Assembly: GCA_022457155.1 (NCBI GenBank)
Contig: JAJGOT010000202.1
Location: forward strand, 538,501 to 602,500
Length of the DNA stretch: 64,000 nt
Direction: 5' to 3'
Origin: Cladopsammia gracilis
Taxonomy: Eukaryota > Cnidaria > Anthozoa > Scleractinia > Dendrophylliidae
This document shows, piece after piece, positions 13,200 to 26,521 of the stretch. Numbering within the stretch: the stretch's first letter is position 1; each line of letters opens with the position of its first letter. The translations under genes were made by a program, and so were the position numbers. The notes beneath the pieces are model-generated. The model worked only from the letters and a program-made list of their open reading frames with translations. It was not told the origin of the DNA and did no database searches.

Positions 13200-13500
13200 A
13201 AATGCTAATTAAAATGAAAGCTATTGAGGCACAGTTTAAACTGCACAAGGACTGACAAGGACTCTAACTTTGGAGTCTGTGGATGAATTCTTACAGTGTG
13301 TCCATTGAAAAATAATAGCTACTTTCCTGTGGTTTGAACTTTTAAGTCTGTAGTTGAAATTCTGAAGTGTTGTCATTCGAATGAAAGCTACCAAGCAGTA
13401 CTTTCTTGCGATGCTGTTTATTACAATGGTGGTGCTAACGTTTGAGTCTGTGGATAAAATCCTAAAGAGTTGCCAATCAAACAAAAGCTATTAAGCAGAA
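13200..13500. repeat. Diverged copies of the ~105-bp repeat
   Basis: Three degraded units with the landmarks 'aatgaaagctac', 'agtactttc', 'ctgtttatta' and 'gagtctgtggat' in order. They lie downstream of the OTUD7-like stop codon. Confidence 0.6.
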
Positions 13501-13764
13501 TAGTCAACTATCTCTCCGAGAGTCACTGTCAGGAACAGCACCAATTATGTGTCTTGGTCTGTTTTTGTTTTTCAATTTTTTTGCAAGTGGAAATTGGAGA
13601 AAATTTGCTCTTGAGATTTGCACCCTTAAAAGGTTGAAATTAAATGGTGCTCAAACAACAAAAAGTTGACGAAAATTCCTATTGAGCCATGGCTGAATGC
13701 TAGATACAACTTACAACACAATGTAATTCTAACATTGTAAAACTAAGGCAATGGGTAGGGCTTC

Positions 13765-16700
13765 TCAAACAACTTTTGACTTTGACTTTTCATTTTCTTC
13801 TACTACATACTTCAGAGACTTTTGATAATGTTTGTAGCAAGCAGAACAATATCCCTTGTTTTCAGGACTGCCAAAGAACTGACAGTTATCAGTAACGCAC
13901 TTCACCACAGGCTGCCCTGAGGAGCTAGCGCTCTGTGTTGTGCTGGGCCTGGCTGCATCTCTGGAGGACGAGCTGGATGGGGAAGTTCTACTTTGTTGCA
14001 TCACCTGATCATAAGAAGGCAGCCCCCTTTCAGTGTCTTTACTTGAATGAGATGTTCCAGAGGAAAGTGACACAAGAGTTGGCTGCTGTTCTCCTACAGT
14101 ATTCCCAACAGCTGAACTATAACCTTGTGTTCTAGAGCGATCCCCAAAGTACCCATAAGGTACATAGGCAGAGTATGATGGTGGTGGTAAATAACCTTGC
14201 ACTCCACTTTCATCAAAATTTGACACTGGTGTCCTGCCACTGGTTGATGTTGCACCATCAAGATAGCGCCCGGTTTCGCTGTAAGATTTTTGAGTCTTGA
14301 AACAACCAGAACACAGGTAATTTGTAGCTGAGGTCCCATACAGTTGGCAACCTGGGTTAATACATGGCTGAGGTTTCTCGCCGGAATTACCTATACTCTT
14401 AGTTGCCTGAGCTTGAGCTTTCTTTTCCTCTTCAAACCGAAGTTTGGCTGACTCAATATAGTTTTCCATCATCTTTTCATGGTACTCCGGTTTTTTGTCT
14501 GTTTGGAGTCTTGCAACGTAAATATCGCTATGCACGACACCACCAACCACCCCAGCCATAGTGCCTACTTTCATAATTTGTGTAGCAATCCATGACTTTT
14601 CTTTCTTCTCTACAGACTTTGTAGGCGATTTTTTCTCTGGCTTGTTCACAGCATCACCGCTCACTTCAGCAGACTTCTCGCTCTTTGCAGCTGACTTGCT
14701 ATCTTCAGAAGTATCTTTCTTGCTTGCAGTTGGCAGTTTTGTTGTCTCTACGTTTAAGTATTTCTTCAAAAGCACCAGCTTTTTATCCATACTAAGTGCT
14801 AACTGGTCAGCAATGCAAGCATCATCATCCAGACGACTCCACAAGAACTCTTCCCCAGGATCAACGGCAAACTGAAGTGGCAGTAAGTCATAGCTTGGTC
14901 CGACTAGTGGCACAGCAGCTTTCAAAGAGCTACTTTTGCCATCATTCCTTTCATCTGAAGGAACCAAAGGAGAAAAGTGTGCAGAATCAAAAGCTAAAAC
15001 CAAGGGGCTCTTTCGACAAGAAAGAGGGTCGCATTCCAGAGGGAGGTATACTCCTCCAAATGGGATAGGTGCAATTGGTTCGCCTCCAAATCCATACAAA
15101 AACTGGTCTGCTATAATGATGATTGGGCGTCGCAGGACATGGGCAAGCACAAACACATGAATATCTTCCAGGCTTTCAAAAGCCCCTCCTAGTTCTTCTT
15201 CAGGTTCCTTATCTGACAGTTTGTGTTGCTGAGAAGTTTCACTTTCAGCTGCATCTTTGACTTCAGTTTGTTGATGTTCTAAAGCTGAACTAGCAGGTTC
15301 CTCTTTTACAGAAACATCAGGTGTGGTCTCAGCATCCTTCTCTGCTATAGAAGCAAGAGTTGAAACTCTTTCTCCTCCTTTATTGTTTTCCATAGTCATT
15401 TGTCCATAATCTCTACGCTGTGTTGAGGCTATACGCAACACTTCCTGCCATTCTGTCTCCCATTCCTCTTCAGAGTACAGCAGACCCCCAGCTTTGATGT
15501 TCTTCTGCCATTGCTGCAATCTCCAGCGCCGTTTGATAGCTCCTTTGGCCAAGTGACTTGTGAGTGTGGCATACAAAGCTTTGCGTAGAGTCAATAAACG
15601 ATCGTGGTAACCCCACATTCCAAGAGAAGCAGCATGCAACAAGCAGTTTCCATCGCCCACAGTTGCTAGGGGAAGAAGGCGCTGGCACACACCTGCATCA
15701 GCCCACCAATTTAAACGTCCTACAAACACATGAAACATAACTGTTAAGACACCTTCACCCTGTGTTAAGACTGACAGGGGGGTGAAAAGAATAAATAATT
15801 TTTAAAAGGGAGGGTGAGGGGGTGGGAGATGTTTGGTGTGTGTGTGTGTGTTGGGGGGGGGGCTTAAAATTTAACTCAGTGTATTTTCTGGCTTAGTTTA
15901 CTGATGAAGGTAGGATGGACAACATTGTAAAGCGTATGTACATTTATTTATATGGATAATTTTAAAAGGAACATAACTGTCACCTAGGTGCAGTTAATTT
16001 ACCATGCATGCATGGGCTGCTGCAAACTAAGGAGGGAGTTTGGAATCTTGAGCTTAAAAAATTACAGTCAAATCTCTATTAAGTGGTCACTTAATAGAAG
16101 GTGACCGCATAATAAAGGGCCGCTTAACAGGGATGTAGATTCAGTTTTTAACAGGTGGGAATATAGAAATAGGAACATGCCCGCGAAAGTTGCAACTCGT
16201 TCGCACAACTTCCAACTTGCTCAAAGCAAACTGTCAATCAAAATACCAATGTTACGGCGGAAGTTTGCAAAGTTGCCCGCAAAAGAACATCTGGTTTGAC
16301 TGTAATAGAGGTTTGCCTGTATTATGTTTAGTTAAAAGGGGGCTGTACAAGCTTTTAGCCAGCAGGGTGTCCAGGCGTCCTGTGGACGCCCACTTTTTGA
16401 AGAAATTCATGAAAATTGCACCTAATCCTTTAAAAATTTATGATGGGAAATATCTTCAGGACGGCTACTTTTCAATTTCTGGCTAAAAGCCTGGGGCTGT
16501 AACTTTCAGGAAGCAGATACTTCTGGGTAGCCCTTCCTTTTGGACTGCTAAAATATGTGAACAGTAACATGAACATGAAGGTAAATATGACAGGCAGCAT
16601 ACATGTGTATCTTGAAATGCCTCACATGATTGGCTGAGAAAACAATAGAACAAACAACAGAGCAAATGAACCCTAGCCCTGAAAACAATGCATCTGCGTG

Positions 16701-17764
16701 ATACCCAGGTCCAATGAAATTCTGAAGAGATGCATGGTATCTGAAATATGACCACAAAATTGGATGTTCAAACCCAAAATATAAATGGAAGCAAACAGTA
16801 GAATGGTTCAAAGGCAGTGTTGTATCAGGGTAAGCTGAAAACTATTTACAGTGTATAAATTAAAAAGATAATATTTAAAATTTAGAGAACAGGTTAATGT
16901 CAGAAGATGCAACTTGTGTATGAAGTCAGGAAGCTCTCGGCTTGCACAATGTCATGTCACTCAAATAAAAAAAAGACAAAAGAAGTGCAAGAAGTCCTTC
17001 TCTTGTGGTCTTTAACCCCCAAGAGTGCCAAAAATCAAAATTCAAGAAAAATCCCAAATTTCATTTGTAAAATATTAAAAAATAAATGGTACCATGCAAA
17101 AGTACCGCCAAAGAGGTTTCATTTGAATGGTCACACCATAGGATTTTGTTGGCAGACTCAAATGTTAGAACAAATGGTACCATGCAAAAGTACTGCTGAA
17201 GAGGTTTCATTTGAATGGTCACACCATAGGATTTCATTGGCATACTCATATGTTAAAACTAAAGTAGAACCTCTAATAACGGCCATCTTTTCCACAACAG
17301 CCACATTTCTTGTCCCGACTTCTCATAATTCACTTACTCAAATGCTCTAATTGATAACCTCCCCATACAATGACGACAACGACCAGAAGGTGGTCATTGT
17401 GAAGAGGTTCAACTGTACACTAATCGCAATTGTAGTTATAGTCTTTTAGCTTTTTATCTTATAGTTATAGTTTTTTATTGTATCTTATAACTGTTATCTT
17501 TTAGTTGTTTAGTTATATTTAATTACTTACAGGACCCCATTGATAACAGTGTTTTTTAAATACTGATGGGTTTTATCCTGTTTAAATATTCGTCATTATT
17601 ATTATTATTATTCTCCAAAATAAGTAATAACTGGACTGAGTGGAGTACAACTCGTATAATGTAATTGTATGGGCCCAAGTAAAATTAAGGATTAATATCA
17701 TGCATGTTTTCAGAAGCTGTAGAAATTGCCCGAGTCGCGAAGCAACGAGGGCAATTTCTACAGA

Positions 17765-17801
<37 letters not shown>

Positions 17802-20800
17802 GAGGGAACATGCGATTTCTTGTTTATGATATAGAGGGCAAAATTGCAGGGATTCAAGAGTCACTCAGACTTGAAACACCCAAAGTGAAAATACTCTCTT
17901 GCAAACTGACAAGAAAAACTTTTCAATTCACAGTTCTAATGTCAATGATACATTTAGCTGTCATGCATGTACATCTAGAGAATGTAGAATTTTATTTATT
18001 TATCGATAAAGCGTACCTGTGTTGTGAAGTTTTTGTGGCTTTAAAATCAACAACAAATCGCAAGATCAAACTTGCTTGCACGATTGACGGTTTAATTGCT
18101 TTCTTTCACTTCTTTCAGCCTTATTCTTTCTCCTGTTAAACGTATATTATCCCTTTCAGCAAAATCTGTCTAAGTTCTTTTCTTTATGTCTGCAGAAATC
18201 TAAATATATTCAGTGAAGTTGTTGCCATGAATGAATTTCTTTAAGGCCTTCAACTTCACAAACTGGCCTGCAGGCACCTTGTTAATCCAAGATTAAACAC
18301 AAATAATCACTTCCTGTTTGGAGTAAAATGCTGTAATTCACCTACAGAATTCCTTTTGTAGGTATCATCCGATTTCCTTCCTTTTTTATAATAAAATCTC
18401 CAGTAAAACATGCAGGCGCTCCGTTTTTAAATTTTCTTCAAAATCTGGCCAAGCCATCTGAATGCAACGAGAATGACGTGCTCAACCAAACACAAGTGAG
18501 AAATTTTGATGCTTGACCAATCAGGAGTGAGTAATTTTGCCCTGAATTAAGAAAAAATGCCCTCTTTGACAGCCAATCAGCATTTGAGGTAATTTTGCCC
18601 TATATGTTATAAATAATGGTAATAGGACTGAGTGGAGTCCAATTCGGTCTGTAATCACAAAATCGGACGACTGTGAAGTGGGAGTCCGATTTTTTTAATC
18701 ACGAGTATGATTACAGACACAATTGGACGACACGAAGTCCTGTTACCAATTAATCATAACTACATGTATAACAAAATCTGAGGATAAAAACATTAAATAG
18801 TTACAAGTTTTGGTGATTAAAAACATAACAATTGAGTGTGTTCTTGACTGAGATACAGAAAAAGGATAGCATGCGCAAATGATGCATACTGTCCAATTAC
18901 AATGTCCAAATGCAATTACAAGCATGACGTGTAAACTGTCCTATTAATGCTCTAATCAGGCCTGCTGATAACCAATGAGATGCGAGAATTTTGTTATAGT
19001 TTTGATTAAGGGAGTAATCAAGTTCAATTACTAATTAATCGCACCAATAACAAAATTCAAGATTAAAATGTCTATGTGGACTCTTTTGTACTCAAAACGT
19101 CTAGGATATTTTCTATCAGTTAAAAGGAGTAGGAAAACAGCAAAAAAGAACCCATTTAAGTGCAACTGCTAGTCAATTACAAAAAGTTGTAATTGGATAG
19201 CTGTAATTGGACACCCACATAACCGCACACCAATTACGTAAGAAATAGGTGCACGGATGACCAATCACAATTTAGAATTTTGTTTTTGATACAAATTTTG
19301 TTATTATAATAATAAATGTCTCCATAACTCTGAGAGTTAAATGGTTAATTCTCCACTCAACCAAGGGCCTGGTTGCACAACGGAAATTTTAATCAAATTT
19401 GTGTTTAAGATAAAAATCTGTCATCACATCAAGTTTCCTAATGCAACCAGTGTTTTTGGAAATTCCAGCTTATCTTCAAAGATGCCATAGTGTATGGGTG
19501 GGGCAGGCTGGTTTTGAAAAAAAAAATGAGGAAAACAAAAGAAACTGCTTCCGAAGCTGTCAACGCTAATCGATTTGACACAGATATAGAGGTTATTCAG
19601 AGAAAAGTTGTGTAATATGCCTGTGTATTTTACAAGTCAGTTTATATTTTTTTTCCAAGGTTTGATGCAAGAAAAAAAATAAACACCAATGAGTAAAGCT
19701 GACTAGCCATATTACACAACTTTTCACTAAATAAATTGTTCATTATACGACAGACTACTTCTCCCAAGTCAGCATTTTTGCAAGTGTTTTCCCTAGTGCC
19801 TACTTAGAAAGGTGTAATATCGTGGTACATGTATATCTGCAGTTGTTTTAGTGCATATATTCACACTGTAAAATGCTATGTCCAATAATAATGACCAGTA
19901 TGCAATATTCAATCGACAGGAACTTTGTTATTACGCAAATGTTTTTGACTGCATGAGCAGACAGTGCAATCCTAAAATGCTCTCACATTTTTGGAACTTC
20001 CGTTTGCGGTTCCAAATTTTTGGAAAATTTTGCACAGGCTAATTTTTGTTTTTGACTGTAGTGCAACCAGGCCCAAAGTAGTTAGTCACATTTACGGAGC
20101 GATTTTAGAATATCCGGCCACTTATTTACATATTCCTGAATGTTTTACAGAACGAGGCATATGAAAAAAAAGGATCCATTCTTATTCAGTGAGATGCAAA
20201 TAAGTGGCTGGGTATTCTACAGTTTAGTCACATTTACTATTTACTCAATCCAATCACTCCAAGAGTCAAATATTGAATTGTGGTTCTAACTTTTGAGTCT
20301 GTATTTAGATGAAATCCCAAAGTACAACCGTGTCTAAAAATGAAAGTTATTTAGCAGTACTTTCCAATGTTATTATTTTTACCAGAACAGGCCACTTTTA
20401 TTACTTTTGGAGTAACAATAGAGGGAGCTAACATAAACTAAATGAGCTTATTTTGTCCGTTGACGTGCAAATTACCCTTTTTACTTGAAAGTGAAAGGAC
20501 TTTGAGTAATTTATTTGGTTTTCCTTATGTGTATTTATGAATAATTATGGCAAGCCTTAAATCCCCACGCGTTCATGATAAGCCATGCAAATAAAACTGC
20601 TCTTCGAACAACTGTTATTATAGCTGGCGCTGCGTTTTCAAGTTAAGGTCTTATTTATTGAATTATGGCTTAAAAAATTTTACCGCAGATAAAGCTAGTT
20701 AGCCTAACTCAAGATAATCGAAATGAAAGAAAAGCAGGTAACTGAGCTGGCAGAGAAATAAAAACAAAAACAACGCGCCGTCGATTTAGTATCATGACCT

Positions 20801-21327
20801 TGATAAATAAGTCTATACGATTGTTCAAATTATTCAAGACTTGAAAATGATACATTAGCATCCGTTCTGCACTATTATGTAACTAGACAAAGCAAAAATA
20901 CTTTTATCACATTACCTGCTTGTTCTAGAGCGACAAGAGCTGAAGTTTCAATTAAATCTCTTCTCAGAAAATCGCTCAAGTCTTCGGAGAAGTTGGACAA
21001 ATCTGGCAGTACGAACGTGAAGTCCGACATTTCTTCGAACCTCTCATATCTCTCATCCGTGCCTGGTATCTTGTCCTCAATAACTTTATGCCTCGCTTCT
21101 CCAACAATGTCTGCATTGACCATTGAAAGCCCTCGACGGCCTTTTCCACTCGTAGATGGTTTAGAGCGTTTCGCTTCTTCGTTGTGTCTGCTAGGAGATC
21201 CTAAAGACAAAGTTTCAAAAGCTCTTAGCGCTTCGTCCACATCCCATTTTGTGCTTTCAAGAAGGTCTCTCGCTAAGCTGGGATCCGTTCCAGTTTTTTT
21301 AATGAATCTACTCAGAGTGTCGTCCAT
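13765..21327 (-). CDS. OTUD7-like: OTUD7/Cezanne-like deubiquitinase, two exons
   Basis: Exon 1 is 21327-20916 and exon 2 is 15719-13765. The donor CAG|GTAATG and acceptor TTTGTAG|GACG join in frame, splitting a glycine codon, and give 788 residues. Exon 1 carries an N-terminal UBA-like helix bundle (about 5-38) and the start of the OTU domain. Exon 2 supplies catalytic Cys163 (motif GDGNCLLHAAS), catalytic His385 (AHFSPLV) and the HVFVLAHVLRRP core. Two A20-type zinc fingers (C-x3/4-C-x11-C-x2-C) lie near residues 590-610 and 746-771. The domain order matches OTUD7A/B (Cezanne), deubiquitinases that prefer Lys11 chains and restrain NF-kB signalling; A20 itself lacks the UBA. An acidic low-complexity insert separates the Cys and His parts of the OTU domain. 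The length is slightly below the human proteins (about 840-930). No damage is seen. Confidence 0.9.
17060..17245. repeat. Two ~72-bp direct copies, reverse orientation of the dispersed repeat
   Basis: The segment GGTACCATGCAAAAGTAC followed by 'gaggtttcatttgaatggtcacaccat' occurs twice, 76-78 bp apart. It is a reverse-oriented relative of the ~105-bp repeat (note 'tttcatttgaatggtcaca'). Confidence 0.6.
17678..17804. repeat. Inverted repeat (MITE-like) in intron
   Basis: Arms of about 55-60 bp beginning GTAAAATTAAGGATTAATA are separated by a short loop (CGAGTCGCGAAGCAACG). It forms a strong hairpin typical of foldback MITEs. Confidence 0.65.
18617..18750. repeat. Inverted repeat (MITE-like) in intron
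   Basis: Outer arms GGTAATAGGACT / AGTCCTGTTACC enclose nested arms (GTCTGTAATCA / TGATTACAGAC and an inner AATCGGAC / GTCCGATT). The text 'GGACTGAGTGGAGT' also occurs near 17634, so the two intronic hairpins may be related. Confidence 0.6.
19365..20074. mobile_element. Non-autonomous DNA transposon with 14-bp TIRs
   Basis: Perfect terminal inverted repeats GGGCCTGGTTGCAC at 19365-19378 and its complement at 20061-20074 bound 710 bp of noncoding sequence. An internal inverted repeat (AAAGTTGTGTAATATG, about 19600 and 19710) lies inside. The target duplication is unclear, so the superfamily is not assigned. Confidence 0.6.
20107..20218. repeat. Short hairpin element
   Basis: Imperfect inverted arms AGAATATCCGGCCACTTATT and AATAAGTGGCTGGGTATTCT flank about 70 bp. 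Probably a small MITE. Confidence 0.5.
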
Positions 21328-21409
21328 TGTAAAGGCAAACTAAAAGAGTGTGAGTCACCGATAAATCATTTACAAAACCTCAACGCCTTTCATTTCACTC
21401 CAACGCAAA

Positions 21410-22860
21410 ATTTTAGCGGAGCCCGCGGGCCAAAGGCCCGGCGGAGCACTATACTCATAGAACTAGCGGGGTGGGGGTGGGGGTGAACTTCGTAAAAAGG
21501 GGCCGACAAATTGACTTTATTTTTTTTTTTTGGGGGGGGGGGGGGAGTTTTTCTGGCATGCAAGAGTGTCGAACATACGCCATGAAAGATTTTTTTTTTT
21601 TTGAAACACAATTTTTCTTCAATATCAAGGATGTGTGGCCGAATAAGTTTAACAACTTTATGTACCAGAGTATCTGGATACCCTCTCAAATGTAGGCCGG
21701 ATTTCAGCCGTAAATTTCATGGTTTGGTGATATCTGTTAGCCTGTTCAATGAACCTATTTATTTCCTCTATGCTGGTGTTCCACAAAGGCAACACGTCAT
21801 CGATATATCTTTTCCACACGAGTGTTTTTGTTTTCGTTGAGACTTAATTACAAGGACTGCGGAGCATATTTTGTATTGGTGGGACTAACTTGCGCGTAGC
21901 GCGAGCTCAACGAGCGCCGAATGACCAAGCTTATCTAGGGGGGTCCGGAGGTATGCTCCCCCGGAAAATTTTGAAATTTAGAGCTAATTCTGAAATCACC
22001 GGAAACGCGTTTATTTCTATCAATCCTAAGAAAATTTTGTCAAATTTTTATCATCATTCTGTTAGTTTTTCTGCACAAAAACATACATTTAAAACATAAT
22101 TATAACATGATATGACGTTCATTCAAAGTGACAAAAGCTTAATATTAAAGCCAGTCCTTAATTTATGTTCTTTTACCATTTAAAGTGGATTTCACCGAAC
22201 AGAACTAATTATCAAGAAAAAAGAAATGTCTTAAAATTTCGCGTTGGACCTATTTCGGGTTCATGATATGCTAGTCCAGTTAGTTGGCTATATGAAGGAG
22301 GTCAGCGTCAGTAAATGTTCCAAAGTTACGTTTGCGGTTATCATTTCGACTGACAAATTCGCTAGCCACATCAACAAGTCGCACAACGTCATTTCTTGTC
22401 TTGTGCGTATTTAAGATTGCAACATTGTTTAATCTCTGTTGGGTCATCTTTGCTCGCATTCCGTTTGCAACGCCGATTGCCCATCCACGGATGGAAACGA
22501 AACTTCGGTCGCTAACTTCTGATCGTCTAAACTTGATTGTAAAAATCAGTGCTGCAGTCAAAGAACAGATATAAAAAATAACGCGAACGCTTAGCGACAT
22601 GTTGAATTTGATCAAAACACTCTGAGAAGAGAGAATTAGAAATGGATGCGATTTCAAAACACGTGATACTATAGAAACATGGGACAACAGAAAATTCGCA
22701 TAATGCTTAATGGGTACAATACCCATTAAGAAACAAATTGGGTTTGCTTTTAACACAAAGATTAGAAGTAGTTTTCTAAATGCAAAAAAAAAAATTCCCG
22801 GCAAAATTACTGGTGGGACTATCGCCCACCCAGCCCCATAGCTCCGCGGATACGGAACGA
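21410..22860 (-). mobile_element. Degraded hAT-like element
   Basis: On the reverse strand, 22480-22280 reads residues resembling the C-terminal dimerisation region of hAT transposases (RLNNVAIL...VVRLVDVASEFVSRND...FG). The remainder has no intact transposase. The right edge ends near a 'GGTGGGACTA' string that also occurs near 21878. Edges are approximate. Confidence 0.4.
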
Positions 22861-22933
22861 ATCTCCCGGTCTCCCGTACGGGTTACTAAATCTCCCAGAT
22901 AAAAGCGACTTTGGATCTTTTTTCTACAATAGG

Positions 22934-24280
22934 CTAAGATTTTAATCGCGGTTGTTGTTGAATTCTGTTCGACCTCCCCGCCAGGTCCCTGGGGTGTTCT
23001 GCTGGTTGCACAAGTTCCCCCTTTTCAGCGCTTTCAGGTTCTACAAATTTCTTCATGTGAGCTATGTTCCGCATCTTACTGTTTCCTTTAGCATCTTCTA
23101 GAAGGACAGCATTTCCATCCCTGGACAACCTTGTATGGGTCAGGCTCATAATTAGGCGACAGTTTGTTCTCTCGGGCCTGCTTCAGTAGCACTTGATCAC
23201 CCTCTCCAATAGTGCTGAACTGAGCAGCTCGTGTCCTGTCCGCATACTCCGTCTGTCTGAGTTTTGCGCGAGCGTCCCTCTATCTCAAAAGGTGTTGCCA
23301 CTGTGCCTCTGTGGCTCGGTCTTTGGGGATTTGAACTTTTGGGAGCTTGTCGTGCAGTTTCTTCCCCATCAGTAGTTCTGCGGGCGAGATCCCAGTAACA
23401 GTATGAGGGGTGACTCTGTACTGGAATAAAAAGTTCTCGAGTGCTTTCCGCCAATCTCTGCCCTCGAGACGCGCAACTGTCACAATCTTTAGTAAGGTTT
23501 CGTTGCCACGCTCCACCTCTCCGTTGATTTGGGGCCAATAGGGCACACCCTTCTTGTGCTGTATTCCCAAGTAGTCTAGGAACCCCTCAAATTCCTTGGA
23601 TGTAAAAGGGGGTCCGTTGTCACTGCGGACAGTTTCTGGTAAGCCATGCGTTCTGAAAATGCCTTCCATGCACTTAATCACATGTTGCGCATCCGTCTTA
23701 TTAAGGAGAATGGCTTCAATCCAGCGAGAATAATAGTCTACGACTACCAGAAGGTGGCTTCCACTTGATATCTCGGGAAGATCGATTGAGATGTCTTGCC
23801 ACGGAGAGTCTGGCAGTCTGGCTGATCTCACAGGTTCTGGTTTGGATCTGGGTCCTACAAGCTGGCAGGGGTAGCATGCTCGTACCGCTTGTTCTACTTG
23901 CTGGTCCATTTGTGGCCACCATACTTTTTCTCGTAACCTCGCTTTAGTCCGGACCAAACCCTGATGTCCTTCGTGAGCCAACATGATAGTGTGCTTTTGA
24001 AGGCCCTCTGGGATGATGATACGACTCCCTCTCATCACCACTTGTCCTATCACCCACAATTCTTCCTTTATCGCTTTGTAACTGGTGCCTTGTAACTGGC
24101 TCCAATTATCTGTCATGACAGCCTGGCGTACCAAGCGTAACGTTGGGTCACTTTCTGAGGCAATTTCTACTTGCTTTGGTACTAGAACAGCTGGTACGGC
24201 TTGACTCGCTATGCTGTAGGCAAACTCTTCTGTAGCTTGTGTTTCACGATCTTGGGTCGCACCAACCGGAAGGCGGCTGA
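22934..24280 (-). pseudogene. Gypsy integrase
   Basis: An HHCC zinc module (HEGHQGLVRTKARLREKVWW...CYPCQ) is followed by a retroviral-type catalytic core with the first Asp in ISIDL, the second in RSDNGPPF and the Glu in NGEVERGNE. The frame breaks near 23280. The C-terminal tail (RNIAHMKKF, near 23075) is then read in another frame to a stop at 22934. The catalytic triad itself looks intact. Confidence 0.8.
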
Positions 24281-25600
24281 GGACGTCTGCAGCATTGTCT
24301 TTCCCCCGTATGTGTGTCAACTTGAGCTGGAATTGCTGCAGGTACAGGGGCCACCTTTCTATACGTGCGGATGGGGGCTTTGACTTTGCTCCGAGCACCA
24401 TGACTAGGGGCTTGTGGTCAGTGCAGATCTCGAAGCTGATTCCACAGAGGTAGAGGTAAAACTTTTCACAAGCCCACCTAACTGCTAAAGCTTCTCTTTC
24501 AAATTGGGAGTACCTAGTTTCAACTTTACTTAGTTTTCTGCTGGCATAATATATTGGTCTGTAGCTCCCGTCTTCTTGCTTTTGTTCCAGAATGGCTCGA
24601 ACTCCAACGGGTGAAGCGTTTGTTGTCAGCCGGGTCTCTGCACCCTGCCTGAAGTATCCCATCACTGTTGCACGAGTCAACCGGTCTTTGACTTCTCGAA
24701 ATTATTTCTCCTCTTTTGGTCCCCACTTCCACTTTGTGTCTTTGTTGGTGAGGTCCTACGGTGGACTCGATATTGTTGCAAAGTTGGGAATGAATTTCGC
24801 ACAAAATTGTACCGATCCAAGGAAACTTCTTACTTCTGACTGACTCTGAGGAGCTGGCGCCTCGACAATGGCTTTTACTCGCTCACTGGAAACTTTCAGT
24901 CCTTCCCCAGAGAGTACATCACCCATGTAAACCATGCTGCTGACCCCAATTTCACATTTGTCATAGTTCAGTGTAAGCCCGTTTTCCTCCAGTTTGCGCA
25001 CGACTCTCTCCAAGTTTTCGTCATGCTCTTTGTCATCTGCGCCAACGACTCGTAGGTAATCATGGAGGTTGTATGCCCCTGGGCAGTCTTTGATGATCTG
25101 CCAAACAATCTGCTGAAACTTTTCCGTAGCCATGTTTACACCGAAAAGCAGGCGCTTGTACCTGTATAGGCCGTTAGGGGCAGCAAAGGTTGTTATGTTC
25201 CTAGAGTCGGGGTATAATTCGATTTGGTGGAAAGCCATGTTTAGATCCAATTTAGAGAAAACCTTAGCATTTGAGACTTCTTTGAGTGTCTCCTCGACAG
25301 TGGGAACTGGGTGTTTCTCTCGCACGATGGCTTGGTTTGCCTGTCTCATATCTAGGCATATTCTAATGTCCCCATTGGGTTTCTCGACCACTACTAAGGG
25401 ATTGACCCAGCTTGTGGGTCCCTCAACTTTTTCGATAACATCAAGTTTCAATAACTCGTCCAGTTTCTCTGTGACTTTTTCTCTTCTACTAAAAGGAATT
25501 CTGCGTAAAGGCTGTGCCACCGGTCGCACACTCTCATTGATATGTAGCTTGAGTTGGTACCCTCTGAGCTTGCCCAGGCCCGGCCTGGAAAACTTTAGAA
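24280..25600 (-). pseudogene. Gypsy reverse transcriptase and RNase H
   Basis: RT motifs seen: KPNGDIRICLDMRQAN, FSKLDLNMAFHQIEL with the motif A aspartate, and FAAPNGLYRYKRLLFGV. At the catalytic box the usual pair of aspartates is degraded (NLHDYLRVVG in place of a DD-containing motif). RNase H follows in another frame, where the first catalytic Asp (normally DASP) reads Asn in TTNASPVG. Downstream are YASRKLSKVETRYSQFEREALA and TDHKPL. At least two frame changes are present (about 25590 and 24700), so no functional protein is made. Confidence 0.8.
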
Positions 25601-26521
25601 AATTTTGCTTTAAGGGGGGCCTTTCTATCTGCTTGTTTTGCATTGTTACTGGGGTCATTGACATTGCAGTTGTTTACGGATACACCGACCCTCAGAACAC
25701 CCAGCAATTCAGATGTGTCACGGCCTAATAGCGTTGCAGCTTTGCCATGAGTAACATAGAAGTCGACCACTAAGGTCAGTTGGGTTTGTGGTACGCATAC
25801 TTTAAGCTTACATTTTCCCTTGAGCGGGAGTGGCTCTACAGATGCATATGCAAAAATTCGTTTGTTGCACTCCAGAAATTTAACATTACCCCCCGTTACA
25901 TGGTCAAATACTTCTTGTGACATTAAATTACAACTAGCACCAGAGTCTATAATTACGTTTATAGGCTTATCTTCTATTTCCAACTTCAGAGTGTTCTGGT
26001 CATCAGAGTTCCCTGTACTGAACACGTAGAAATCATCGCTGCTTGTTGAGCTCTCAGCGGGCATGTCCTCGCCGGTCACGTTGCGTACGTCACGCGTATC
26101 TCCTCCCCTTTGTCCACGATTTGGTTTTCCTCGACTATTTCCGCGACCACGATTCGAACTGCGGCTTGGTTCTCGCTTTTTGCCTTGTTTGGAATGGCAA
26201 CACACTTCAAAATGACCAACGTAGCCACATTTCCCGCATTTATTGTCACGTGAACGACGGCATTCTCTTGCAAAATGGCCAACTTTGTCGCATCTCCAGC
26301 ATTTTCCACCTGGGCCTTGGCATTGTTTTGTTTCGGTAGATAGTTTGTTTACTTTGCTTTCAAGGATGAGGATGTGCGCTTCTTTGTCATGGTACTGGCT
26401 AACGATTTCCATGAGTTTGCTGAGAGTCAGAGTTCCTTCCCGATACAACTTGGACTTGAGGTTTTTGTCTTGAATGTAAGAAATCGCACGATCTCTCACC
26501 TGATTGTCCCTTTCACCCTCA
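25590..26521 (-). pseudogene. Gypsy gag C-terminus and protease
   Basis: The reading frame holds two CCHC-type zinc knuckles (CWRCDKVGHFARECR, then a second knuckle CGKCGYVGHFEVCC), followed by a basic RNA-binding-like stretch and an aspartic protease with the active-site motif IIDSGASCNLM (usually D-T/S-G). The residues before position 26521 in this frame come from the nested element and are not part of gag. The frame is lost near 25590, just before the RT. Confidence 0.8.

Larger units (their letters stand above)
15720..20915 (-). other. OTUD7-like: Intron of the OTUD7-like gene, repeat-filled
   Basis: A 5.2 kb intron bounded by GT (20915-20914) and AG (15721-15720) on the reverse strand. 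It contains at least four MITE-like or palindromic insertions, copies of the dispersed 105-bp repeat and a short GT/G-run microsatellite at 15835-15862. No other gene is seen inside it. Confidence 0.8.

Noticed and set aside
22280..22804. Intact 174-residue membrane protein
   Set aside because: The hydrophobic N-terminal text is AT-rich noise; only the C-terminal part resembles a hAT transposase tail.
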